Shown in pieces: positions 7,663 through 14,455 of a stretch of DNA of 19,096 bases (positions are counted from its first letter, which is position 1; the number at the start of each line of letters is the position of its first letter). The position numbers and the translations under genes are program-made. Source of the DNA: an uncultured Eubacteriales bacterium. Its GTDB lineage: Bacteria > Bacillota > Clostridia > Oscillospirales > Acutalibacteraceae. The notes under the pieces were generated by a model that saw only the letters and a program-made list of their open reading frames with translations, was not told where the DNA came from and searched no databases. The stretch spans positions 1 to 19,096 of the forward strand of contig CAKSYX010000035.1 of assembly GCA_934525065.1 (NCBI GenBank), read 5' to 3'.

Positions 7663-7696
7663 AACCTTGATTATTGTTTCAGGGAGTGTTGCCCGT

Positions 7697-8659
7697 TTGG
7701 AGCGCATTGTTAACATCGAAAGAATGGAACACGCAGTCAGTCTGTTTGGTTCCTTTGATGAAAATATAAAATACATTGAAAAAGAGTTTTCCGTTGCTGT
7801 TGTCAGTCGTGGAAGCGAACTGAAAATTCAAGGTGATGAAGAAGACTGCGCACTTGCCGAACGAGCGGTGAACGCATTGCTTTCGCTGGTTGAAAAAGGA
7901 GAAACTCTCGGTGAGCAAAATGTCCGTTATGCGATTTCACTTGTCAGAGAAGGAAATGACGACAGCATTTCTTCAATGAGCGGTGACTGTGTGTGTATAA
8001 CTTCGAAGGGTAAGCCGGTTAAGGCGAAAACTCTCGGCCAAAAAAAATATATTGAAGCGATACGTAAGAATACAATAACTATCGGCGTCGGCCCTGCCGG
8101 AACAGGAAAGACTTACCTTGCTGTTGCCCTTGCAGTCAGTGCTTTCAGAGCAAAGCAGGTCAACCGCATTATTTTAACAAGGCCTGCTGTTGAGGCCGGT
8201 GAAAAGCTCGGCTTTCTTCCCGGCGACCTTCAGCAAAAAGTTGATCCGTATCTTCGTCCGCTTTATGATGCGCTGTTTGATATGCTCGGCGCGGAAAGCT
8301 TTCAGCGCTATCAGGAGCGCGGCAATATTGAGGTTGCTCCCCTTGCTTATATGCGCGGACGCACCCTTGATGACAGTTTTATAATCCTTGACGAGGCTCA
8401 GAACACGACCGTTGAACAGATGAAAATGTTTTTAACCCGTCTTGGCTTTAACTCAAAAATCGTCGTAACCGGCGATATTACCCAAATTGACCTCCCGGAC
8501 GGAAAACGCTCCGGACTTGTTGATATAATTAAAATCCTCAAGAACATTGACGACATTCAAACCGTCCGCTTTTCAGAGAAGGATGTTGTTCGCCACAAGC
8601 TCGTTCAGGACATAATAAAGGCATATGAAAAATATGAGGAGGCGCACAAAAGAAAATGA
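7697..8659 (+). CDS. phoH: PhoH family ATPase
   Basis: A 320-residue cytoplasmic P-loop ATPase of the PhoH (PhoH/YbeZ) family, linked to RNA metabolism and often encoded directly before ybeY. An N-terminal single-strand nucleic-acid-binding-like region (about 1-95) with SLFGSFDENI precedes the ATPase domain: Walker A GPAGTGKT (132-139), the TRPAVEAGEKLGFLPGDLQQK signature read at about 161-181, Walker B with DEAQ (232-235), and a GDITQID sensor segment. The start is taken at TTG 7697 because AGGGAG (7681-7686) lies 10 nt upstream. An upstream in-frame TTG at 7667 sits at or before the predicted transcription start and lacks an RBS. The 3' end overlaps ybeY by 4 nt (ATGA), so the two are translationally coupled. 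Confidence 0.95.
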   Translation: MERIVNIERMEHAVSLFGSFDENIKYIEKEFSVAVVSRGSELKIQGDEEDCALAERAVNALLSLVEKGETLGEQNVRYAISLVREGNDDSISSMSGDCVCITSKGKPVKAKTLGQKKYIEAIRKNTITIGVGPAGTGKTYLAVALAVSAFRAKQVNRIILTRPAVEAGEKLGFLPGDLQQKVDPYLRPLYDALFDMLGAESFQRYQERGNIEVAPLAYMRGRTLDDSFIILDEAQNTTVEQMKMFLTRLGFNSKIVVTGDITQIDLPDGKRSGLVDIIKILKNIDDIQTVRFSEKDVVRHKLVQDIIKAYEKYEEAHKRK

Positions 8660-9162
8660 AAGACAAAATCAAAGTCATCATAAGCAACAATCAGCACGTT
8701 GAAAAAATTCCGACAGGCGTGCGTATGCTCATCAGACGCTGCTGCAACGCTGTTTTGGTAAATGAAAACTTCAAAGGTTCGGCCGAAATCAGCGTTTCAA
8801 TCGTTGATGATGATGAAATACATAAGCTGAATCTCAAATATCGCGGTGTTGACCGCTCAACAGATGTGCTTTCTTTTCCGCTCGGCGTTGACGGTGTTTA
8901 TGACGTGAATAACGATACAGGGGCGCAAATGCTCGGCGATATAGTGATTTCAATTGAACACGCAATCAAGCAGGCCAAGCTCTACGGACATACTTTTGAC
9001 CGTGAAATAGCTTTTCTGACTGTTCATTCAATGCTTCATCTTCTTGGCTATGACCATGAGCCGGGAGGTCTTGAGCTTGTTCGGATGAGAGAAAAAGAAG
9101 AAGCCGTGCTTACTCAGCTCGGCCTTGTCAGAAGCGGAAGCTATTACACAATGGAGGAATAA
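8656..9162 (+). CDS. ybeY: rRNA maturation factor / endoribonuclease YbeY
   Basis: A 168-residue metalloprotein of the UPF0054/YbeY family, which takes part in 16S rRNA 3'-end maturation and ribosome quality control. The zinc site is intact: His124, His128 and His134 in HSMLHLLGYDH; most relatives have Gly at the second position of this motif, here Ser. The RSTDVLSFPL motif (67-76) and MLGDIVIS (92-99) are also family hallmarks. The ATG overlaps the phoH stop by 4 nt. The gene ends in GGAGGAATAA; this GGAGG (9153-9157) can serve as RBS for a small downstream ORF. The C-terminal tail (about 30 residues past the zinc site) is of normal length. Confidence 0.97.
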   Translation: MKDKIKVIISNNQHVEKIPTGVRMLIRRCCNAVLVNENFKGSAEISVSIVDDDEIHKLNLKYRGVDRSTDVLSFPLGVDGVYDVNNDTGAQMLGDIVISIEHAIKQAKLYGHTFDREIAFLTVHSMLHLLGYDHEPGGLELVRMREKEEAVLTQLGLVRSGSYYTMEE

Positions 9163-9166
9163 TTTT

Positions 9167-9223
9167 TTGAAAGGAAAAGCCGGGGAAGAGCCTTCTTCTT
9201 CGGCATTTTTAAAATATGGATAA
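9167..9223 (+). CDS. Possible 18-codon leader ORF coupled to dgkA
   Basis: A TTG-started ORF encoding LKGKAGEEPSSSAFLKYG. Its start is 9 nt downstream of a perfect GGAGG (9153-9157), and its stop TAA (9221-9223) lies three bases past the dgkA ATG (9216-9218), so the two frames overlap by 8 nt. dgkA itself has no Shine-Dalgarno in the usual window, so re-initiation from this ORF would explain its translation. It is equally possible that the ORF is chance and the GGAGG is coincidental. No similarity to a known leader peptide is recognised. Confidence 0.35.
   Translation: MKGKAGEEPSSSAFLKYG
9179..9210 (+). terminator. Hairpin with short U tail in the ybeY-dgkA gap (attenuator-like)
   Basis: Arms 9179-9189 and 9194-9204 form an 11-bp stem (nine Watson-Crick pairs and two G-T wobbles) with a 4-nt loop, followed by ATTTTT. 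This resembles a weak intrinsic terminator placed 11 nt before the dgkA ATG. It could attenuate transcription into dgkA-tcdA, or act at the translation level. Confidence 0.5.
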
Positions 9224-9701
9224 TTACAAAAAACTTTTCAAAAGCTTTTTTTACGCTTTTCGAGGCATTTTTTCAACCGTTAAAACGGAGCGGAATATGC
9301 GTATACACCTGGTTTGCGTTATGTATATGTTCTCGATTCTTTCGTTCACCGACTGGTTTGTGCTGACAGGTTCCGATTGGGTAGCACTTGTTTTTGCGAG
9401 CGTACTTGTAATAGCGGCTGAACTTTTCAACACAGCAATTGAAAACACTGTTGACCTCGCAACAAAGGAGTACAGCGACTTCGCCAAAAAAGCCAAGGAT
9501 GCGGCTTCGGGGGCAGTTTTAGTTTGTGCGTTCGGGGCGGTTGCAGTGGGACTGATAGTTTTGCTTCAAAAGGAAGCATTCTCAAAAATGTTTGCCTATT
9601 TTTCCGGAAACATTCCTATGCTTGCACTATTTGCACTCAGTATAATTCCGGCCACACTTTTTATTTTCTTCGGATTTGGGAAAGGGGAGAATAAAAAGTG
9701 A
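9216..9701 (+). CDS. dgkA: Diacylglycerol/undecaprenol kinase DgkA
   Basis: A small integral membrane kinase of the DgkA family; Gram-positive members mostly phosphorylate undecaprenol to recycle the cell-wall lipid carrier. The conserved core is complete: ERNMRIH (25-31), the AELFNTAIE block with Glu69, Asn72 and Glu76 (same numbers as the catalytic residues in the E. coli enzyme), VDL, and AKKAKDAASGAV with Lys94-Asp95. Three transmembrane helices form the core (about 34-50, 55-72, 98-118). At 161 residues it is about 40 longer than the usual 120-125, because of a C-terminal tail with a fourth hydrophobic segment (about 133-155). There is no clear Shine-Dalgarno; the ATG overlaps the end of a small upstream ORF. 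The stop overlaps the tcdA GTG by 4 nt. Confidence 0.94.
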   Translation: MDNYKKLFKSFFYAFRGIFSTVKTERNMRIHLVCVMYMFSILSFTDWFVLTGSDWVALVFASVLVIAAELFNTAIENTVDLATKEYSDFAKKAKDAASGAVLVCAFGAVAVGLIVLLQKEAFSKMFAYFSGNIPMLALFALSIIPATLFIFFGFGKGENKK

Positions 9702-10417
9702 TCGATCGTTTTTCAAGAACACGCCTTCTTTTGGGTGAAGAAGGCATGGAGAAGCTTCACAATTCATCGGTTGCGGTGTTTGGGGTCGGAGGCGTAGGAG
9801 GCTTTGCTGCCGAAGCGCTGGCGAGAACGGGTGTCGGGACTCTTATGCTCGTTGACAATGATGTTGTCAGTCTGACAAATATCAACCGTCAGCTTATCGC
9901 TCTTGACAGCACCGTCGGACAGAAAAAGGTTGAGGTTCTTAAAAGTAGGCTGCTTGACATCAACCCCGAACTGAACATAATTACAAGGGAAGAGTTCTTC
10001 CTACCGGAAAACTCGGAAACGTTTGACTTTACCGGCTTTGACTATGTTATTGATGCGATTGATACAGTCAGCGGAAAAATTGAACTTGTTATGAAAGCAA
10101 AGCGCGAGGAAACGGCGATAATCTGCTCCATGGGCGCGGGCAACAAGCTTGATCCGACAGCTTTTGAAGTTTCAGATATTTTTAAAACGTCCGTTTGCCC
10201 TCTTGCCAGAGTGATGCGCACCGAATTACGCAAAAGGGGAGTAAAAAAACTTAAAGTGGTTTATTCAAAAGAAAAAGCCCGGAAACCTCTTGAAAGTGAA
10301 GAAGAGAGCAGCAAACGCCGGACGCCCGGTTCGCTCGCGTTTGTTCCTTCTGTTGCCGGTCTGATAATCGCTTCTGAGGTTGTAAAAGACATAGTCGGAT
10401 ATCAGTATGAGTTTTAA
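9698..10417 (+). CDS. tcdA: tRNA threonylcarbamoyladenosine dehydratase TcdA
   Basis: A 239-residue ThiF/E1-like ATP-dependent enzyme that cyclises t6A37 of tRNAs to ct6A. The N-terminal RFSRTRLLLGEEG precedes the nucleotide-binding GVGGVGG (29-35), LVDNDVV (51-57, with the acidic residues of the E1-like fold), and NINRQ (61-65), followed by GAGNKLDP (about 145-152). The layout and length match TcdA (YgdL/CsdL) rather than the ThiF or MoeB sulphur-transfer E1 proteins. The start is GTG 9698, overlapping the dgkA stop by 4 nt, with GGGGAGA as RBS. It is the last gene of the operon; transcription probably ends at the terminator at 10589-10623. Confidence 0.93.
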   Translation: MIDRFSRTRLLLGEEGMEKLHNSSVAVFGVGGVGGFAAEALARTGVGTLMLVDNDVVSLTNINRQLIALDSTVGQKKVEVLKSRLLDINPELNIITREEFFLPENSETFDFTGFDYVIDAIDTVSGKIELVMKAKREETAIICSMGAGNKLDPTAFEVSDIFKTSVCPLARVMRTELRKRGVKKLKVVYSKEKARKPLESEEESSKRRTPGSLAFVPSVAGLIIASEVVKDIVGYQYEF

Positions 10418-10476
10418 AGGATTCAATATAAAAAAGCGCGCTCTCAAAAAGGGTGTCTCAGCAAGTGATTTAACAG

Positions 10477-10545
10477 CCTTAAACTAATTCTTTTCGTGCA
10501 TAGCATTTGTGCCTTGCTCTGCATCAAAAATAATTAAGTTTAAGG
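10477..10545. repeat. Long imperfect hairpin in the tcdA-gpmI intergenic region
   Basis: A 69-nt interrupted palindrome. The outer arms CCTTAAACT (10477-10485) and AGTTTAAGG (10537-10545) pair perfectly; inward come AATT/AATT, TTTT/AAAA, TGCA/TGCA and AGCA/TGCT pairings separated by small mismatches, closing on a 9-nt loop (10506-10514). Farther out, TGTTAAGACA (10574-10583) is complementary to TGTCT (10454-10458) plus TAACA (10471-10475), as if the left side had a 12-nt interruption. It carries no T tail and no coding sequence. It could be a small palindromic repeat (MITE or REP-like remnant) or a structured RNA; the sequence alone does not decide. Confidence 0.5.
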
Positions 10546-10588
10546 TGCAAAGCAGTTTTAATTCAGATATTTTTGTTAAGACAAAGCG

Positions 10589-10623
10589 AAAAAATCCGTA
10601 AGGCTGAGCCTACGGATTTTTTT
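10589..10623. terminator. Bidirectional terminator between tcdA and gpmI
   Basis: An ATCCGTA...TACGGAT stem continued by GGC/GCC around a TGA loop, with a single bulged A. It is flanked by six A on the left (10589-10594) and seven T on the right (10617-10623), so it can terminate the phoH operon on the + strand and the pgk-tpiA-gpmI operon on the - strand. Confidence 0.88.
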
Positions 10624-10713
10624 CGTGAAGTATTAACGGAAAAGATTTAATTAAAACCTATTAAAATTCTTGCTGAGCACCATAATGAGAACGTGTTTTT
10701 TTAATGTCACAGA

Positions 10714-12246
10714 TTATTTCACAATGCTTTCTCCGGTCATTTCAACAGGCTGAGGGATGCCCATAATTTTAAGCATTGTCGGAGCAATGTCACAGAGTCT
10801 TCCGCCATCGCGGACCTCACACTTGTGGTTGACAACAACGAACGGAACCGGATTGGTGGTGTGTGCGGTGAAAGGAGTTCCGTCTTCGGCAATCATCTTA
10901 TCTGCGTTGCCGTGGTCAGCCGTAATGAGCATTACTCCACCCATTTCTTTAATTGCATCGGCAACTCTTCCGACGCATTTGTCAACGGCTTCAACCGCTG
11001 CCTTTGCGGCATCAAAAACGCCTGTATGGCCTACCATGTCACAGTTTGCAAAGTTGAGAATGATTGCGTCATACTTGTTCGACTTGACAGCGTCAACGAC
11101 CTTGTCTGTAACTTCATAGGCACTCATTTCAGGCTGCATATCGTATGTTGCAACCTTGGGGGAAGCGACAAGGATTCTGTCTTCACCATTGAACTGCTTT
11201 TCAACGCCGCCGTTGAAGAAGAAGGTTACATGTGCATACTTTTCAGTTTCGGCAATACGTAGTTGAGTAAGTCCGAGGTCGGAAATGTATTCACCGAAGG
11301 TGTTTTTGAGCGACTGCGGTTTGAAAGCGACGTGAACATTGGGCATCGTTGCATCATACTGTGTCATGCAGACATAATAAAGCGGGAAAAAGCCGTTCTT
11401 TCTTTCAAAGCCCGAAAAAGCTTCGTCAACGAAAGTGCGTGTAATTTCTCTGGCTCTGTCCGGACGGAAGTTGAAGAAAACGACCGAGTCATTTGCTTTG
11501 ACTGTTGCGTTATCAAGACATACGGTTGGAAGAACAAATTCATCAGTGAGGTGCTTTCCGTCTTCGTCAATTGTTTCATATGACTTTTTGATTGCTTCAA
11601 CAGGGTCCGAAGCCTTAATTCCCTCGCCATATACCATTGCGGCATAAGCCTTTTCGACTCTTTCCCAGCGGTTATCTCTGTCCATTGCATAGTAACGGCC
11701 CATAACAGTGGCGACTTTGCCAACGCCGATTTCCTTGAGCTTTGCAATTGTTTCTGCAACGTAATCCGCTCCTGAAGCCGGGGGAACGTCGCGTCCGTCA
11801 AGGAAGCAGTGAACAAAGACCTTTTCAAGTCCCATTCTTTTTGCAAGCTCAACGATTGCATACATATGCGTGTTGTGGCTGTGAACGCCGCCGTCACTCA
11901 TAAGTCCCATAAGGTGAAGAGAGGAACCGTTCTTTTTGCAGTTCTCCATTGCGCCGACAAGTGCTTCGTTTTGGAAGAAGTCGCCGTCCTGAATGGATTT
12001 TGTAATTCTTGTAAGTTCCTGATAAACAACCCGGCCGGCACCAATATTTGTGTGTCCGACTTCGCTGTTGCCCATTTGACCGTCGGGAAGGCCGACATCC
12101 ATACCGGAAGCACCGATATATGTCATCGGATTTTCGCTCATAAGACGGTCAAGGTTGGGTTTGCTTGCCGCGGCAATCGCATTGCCGTAGTCGGACGGAT
12201 TTTTTCCGAAGCCGTCCATAATGCAAAGTAAAACAGTTTTTTTCAT
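10714..12246 (-). CDS. gpmI: 2,3-bisphosphoglycerate-independent phosphoglycerate mutase
   Basis: A 510-residue Mn-dependent phosphoglycerate mutase (alkaline phosphatase superfamily) that interconverts 3- and 2-phosphoglycerate in glycolysis. The N-terminal metal motif MDGFG (Asp11) and the phosphoserine nucleophile Ser61 in GQMGNSEVGH are present, as are FLDGRDVPP, NFRPDRAR, and the C-terminal metal motif TADHGNAD with a following His in FTAHTTNPVPF. Length is normal (about 510). The ATG at 12246 has an AAAGGTAG RBS on the minus strand. It is the last gene of pgk-tpiA-gpmI; only about 26 bp separate it from an upstream terminator-like hairpin, so it probably has no promoter of its own there and depends on read-through from tpiA. 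Confidence 0.98.
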   Translation of the reverse strand: MKKTVLLCIMDGFGKNPSDYGNAIAAASKPNLDRLMSENPMTYIGASGMDVGLPDGQMGNSEVGHTNIGAGRVVYQELTRITKSIQDGDFFQNEALVGAMENCKKNGSSLHLMGLMSDGGVHSHNTHMYAIVELAKRMGLEKVFVHCFLDGRDVPPASGADYVAETIAKLKEIGVGKVATVMGRYYAMDRDNRWERVEKAYAAMVYGEGIKASDPVEAIKKSYETIDEDGKHLTDEFVLPTVCLDNATVKANDSVVFFNFRPDRAREITRTFVDEAFSGFERKNGFFPLYYVCMTQYDATMPNVHVAFKPQSLKNTFGEYISDLGLTQLRIAETEKYAHVTFFFNGGVEKQFNGEDRILVASPKVATYDMQPEMSAYEVTDKVVDAVKSNKYDAIILNFANCDMVGHTGVFDAAKAAVEAVDKCVGRVADAIKEMGGVMLITADHGNADKMIAEDGTPFTAHTTNPVPFVVVNHKCEVRDGGRLCDIAPTMLKIMGIPQPVEMTGESIVK

Positions 12247-12272
12247 AATAAAGATCTACCTTTCAATCTTCT

Positions 12273-12299
12273 AAAAAAGGGCTGCAAAGCAACCCTTTT
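12273..12299 (-). terminator. Terminator-like hairpin between tpiA and gpmI
   Basis: On the minus strand AAAAGGGTTGC (12299-12289) pairs with GCAGCCCTTTT (12285-12275) around a TTT loop: 11 bp including one T-G wobble, ending in six T (12278-12273). It lies 10 bp after the tpiA stop and 26 bp before the gpmI start, so it probably acts as a partial terminator that lowers gpmI expression relative to pgk and tpiA, or stabilises the upstream mRNA end. Confidence 0.75.
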
Positions 12300-12309
12300 C
12301 AGTGTTCAA

Positions 12310-13077
12310 TTATTTACTAGCAGCTTTAACAATGACCGAGAAATCCTGAGCCTTAAGCGAAGCACCGCCGATGAGACCGCCGTCAACGTTGACCTTTGAA
12401 ACAAGTTCGTCAGCATTTTTGGCGTTCATTGAGCCGCCGTACTGAACGGTAACGGTTTCTGCAAGTTCCTCGCCGTATGCTTCGGCAATTGCTGCGCGGA
12501 CAAAGCCGTTGCCTTCGTCGGCCTGATCAGCTGTTGCAGTCACGCCGGTTCCGATTGCCCAAACGGGTTCATAAGCGATGATAACATTCTTGAGCTGTTC
12601 GGGCTTAACGTTTGTGAGAGCCATCTTGGTCTGGAACTTGAGGAGAGTTTCAGTATATCCGAGCTCTCTCTGTTCAAGAGTTTCGCCAACGCAGATGATA
12701 GCCTTAAGTCCGGCGTTAAGCGCGGCAAGTGAGCGGAGGTTAACAGTTTGATCGGTTTCGCCGAAATAGGTTCTTCTCTCGCTGTGGCCGATTACAACGT
12801 ATTCAACGCCTGCTTCCTTGAGCATATCTGTTGAAACTTCACCGGTGTAAGCTCCTGAGGCTTTGAAGTGAACGTTTTCAGCACCGATTTTGATGTTTGA
12901 ACCCTTGGCAGCTTCAACAGCGGCGGGAATGTCAATGTAGGGTACGCAGAGAACAACTTCGCAGTCTGCATCGGCAACAAGCGGCTTCATCTCATTGATG
13001 AGAGCTGTTGTCTGAGAGGGAGTGTTGTTCATTTTCCAGTTGCCGGCAATGACTGCCTTGCGAAGTTCTTTTTTCAT
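12310..13077 (-). CDS. tpiA: Triosephosphate isomerase
   Basis: A complete TIM-barrel enzyme of 255 residues that interconverts dihydroxyacetone phosphate and glyceraldehyde 3-phosphate. The substrate-binding Asn13 and Lys15 (GNWKMN), electrophile His98 (GHSERR), catalytic base Glu170 (AYEPVWAIGTG, which leads into loop 6), and the phosphate-binding QYGGSMN and GGLIGGASL loops are all present. The ATG at 13077 is preceded by AAAGGAG on the minus strand. It lies 27 bp downstream of pgk and clearly belongs to the same operon. Confidence 0.98.
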   Translation of the reverse strand: MKKELRKAVIAGNWKMNNTPSQTTALINEMKPLVADADCEVVLCVPYIDIPAAVEAAKGSNIKIGAENVHFKASGAYTGEVSTDMLKEAGVEYVVIGHSERRTYFGETDQTVNLRSLAALNAGLKAIICVGETLEQRELGYTETLLKFQTKMALTNVKPEQLKNVIIAYEPVWAIGTGVTATADQADEGNGFVRAAIAEAYGEELAETVTVQYGGSMNAKNADELVSKVNVDGGLIGGASLKAQDFSVIVKAASK

Positions 13078-13104
13078 TTTGAAAGACTCCTTTATTTTAA
13101 GAAA

Positions 13105-14295
13105 TTATTTGTCGTTGAGTGCTGCAACGCCGGGAAGCTCCTTGCCTTCAAGAAATTCAAGCGAAGCACCGCCGCCGGTTGAAATGTGGCTCATCTTGTC
13201 TGCAAAGCCAAGCTTTTCAATTGCAGCTGCACTGTCACCGCCGCCGATGATTGAAATTGCGTTGCTGTTGGCAATTGCAGTTGCAACGCCGATTGTGCCG
13301 GCTGCAAAGTGTTCCCACTCCGAGACGCCCATCGGTCCGTTCCAAATAACGGTGCCTGCATCTTTGACAGCATCGGCAAATATAGCGGTGGTCTTGGGGC
13401 CGATATCAAGACCCATCCAGCCGTCGGGAATATCATCTGAGTTAACGGTCATGTATTCGGTGTCTTCCTTGTATTCTTTGCCGACAACGTTGTCAACGGG
13501 AATAAGGAACTTAACGCCTTTTTCTTTTGCGTCATCCATCATCTGCTTTGCAAGGTCAATTTTGTCTGTTTCGCAGATTGAAGTGCCTACCGAGTGGTTG
13601 AGTGCAGCAAAGAATGTATATGCCATACCGCCGCCTACAATAAGGGTATCAACCTTGTTGAGAAGGTTTGTGATTACGCCGATTTTATCGGAAACCTTTG
13701 CGCCGCCGAGAATTGCAACAAGGGGTCTCTTCGGGTTTTCAAGTGCGCCGCCGATATATTTAAGCTCCTTCTGAATGAGGAAGCCGCAGACCGCCGGAAG
13801 ATAATCGGCAACGCCGGTGGTGGAGCTGTGAGCTCTGTGAGCTGAACCGAAAGCGTCATTGACGTAAATTTCGGCAAGAGAGGCGAGAGCCTTTGAAAAT
13901 TCAGGGTCATTCTTTGTTTCTTCGGCATGGAAACGAACGTTTTCAAGGAGCATTACTTCGCCGTCCTTGAGTGAGGCTGCAAGCTCTTTTGCGCTGTCGC
14001 CGATTACGTCTTTAGCCATTTTAACTTCCTGGCCGAGAAGCTCGCTGAGCCTTTTGGCAACGGGAGCGAGAGAAAATTCAGGATTAAACTGACCCTTAGG
14101 CCTGCCAAGGTGAGAGCAAAGGATAACCCTTGCACCGCGGTCGATCAGATATTTGATTGTGGGGAGAGAAGCAACAATTCTCTTGTCGCTTGTGATTACG
14201 CCGTTTTCCATTTTGACGTTGAAGTCGCAGCGTACGAGAACTTTTTTGCCCTTAACATCGATGTCTTCAACTGACTTTTTGTTCAATACGTTCAT
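13105..14295 (-). CDS. pgk: Phosphoglycerate kinase
   Basis: A 396-residue enzyme that makes ATP from 1,3-bisphosphoglycerate and ADP. The start is ATG 14295 (MNVLNKKSVEDIDV), with AAAGGAAAG at a normal distance on the minus strand; an in-frame upstream ATG at 14349 would add 18 residues atypical for the family and overlaps the predicted promoter's start region. Seen motifs: RCDFNV (substrate-binding N-domain; many relatives have RVDFNV), SHLGRPKG, NDAFGSAHRAHSST, LGGAKVSDKI and the C-domain nucleotide loop GGGDSAAA followed by STGGGASLEFLEGKELPG. Length matches the family (about 395). It is the first gene of pgk-tpiA-gpmI. Confidence 0.98.
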   Translation of the reverse strand: MNVLNKKSVEDIDVKGKKVLVRCDFNVKMENGVITSDKRIVASLPTIKYLIDRGARVILCSHLGRPKGQFNPEFSLAPVAKRLSELLGQEVKMAKDVIGDSAKELAASLKDGEVMLLENVRFHAEETKNDPEFSKALASLAEIYVNDAFGSAHRAHSSTTGVADYLPAVCGFLIQKELKYIGGALENPKRPLVAILGGAKVSDKIGVITNLLNKVDTLIVGGGMAYTFFAALNHSVGTSICETDKIDLAKQMMDDAKEKGVKFLIPVDNVVGKEYKEDTEYMTVNSDDIPDGWMGLDIGPKTTAIFADAVKDAGTVIWNGPMGVSEWEHFAAGTIGVATAIANSNAISIIGGGDSAAAIEKLGFADKMSHISTGGGASLEFLEGKELPGVAALNDK

Positions 14296-14358
14296 TTGGT
14301 TCTTTCCTTTCGTTTTATATTTACCTAATAGTATAGTAATTGTTTCCAATCAACAGAC

Positions 14359-14387
14359 ATTTTATAACAAGCGGCAAATTTTTTCAA
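14359..14387 (-). promoter_or_regulatory. Sigma-A promoter of the pgk-tpiA-gpmI operon
   Basis: On the minus strand TTGAAA (14387-14382), a 17-bp spacer, then TAAAAT (14364-14359), each a 5/6 match to consensus. It gives a leader of roughly 55-60 nt before the pgk ATG at 14295. No CggR-like or other operator was recognised. Confidence 0.7.
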
Positions 14388-14455
14388 CCCCTAAAGCAGA
14401 AAAAATATACAAACGCCGCCGATATATTTTGTGCATAATTGAAATCCAGTCGGTT

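Larger units (their letters stand above)
10418..10713. other. Convergent intergenic region, 296 bp, non-coding
   Basis: No supported gene lies here. The left part (10418-10476) contains GGGTGTCTCAGCAAG, the middle holds the 69-nt hairpin, then comes the bidirectional terminator at 10589-10623. The remaining 90 bp (10624-10713) are AT-rich with no recognisable element. Confidence 0.7.

Noticed and set aside
7667..7696. Upstream TTG start for phoH
   Set aside because: It lies at or before the predicted transcription start (near 7669) and has no RBS, whereas TTG 7697 has AGGGAG 10 nt upstream.
13022..13774. 250-codon ORF on the + strand opposite tpiA and pgk
   Set aside because: It lies entirely antisense to two unmistakable glycolytic genes, has no RBS of note and its translation is low-complexity rich in S, P and A; it is a shadow ORF.
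14296..14349. Upstream ATG extending PGK by 18 residues
   Set aside because: The added residues are atypical for PGK, and ATG 14295 has a good RBS and gives the normal family length.
14402..14430. A/T-only stem after topB as a terminator
   Set aside because: The 8-bp stem has no G-C pair and a 13-nt loop; it is too weak to call from sequence alone.
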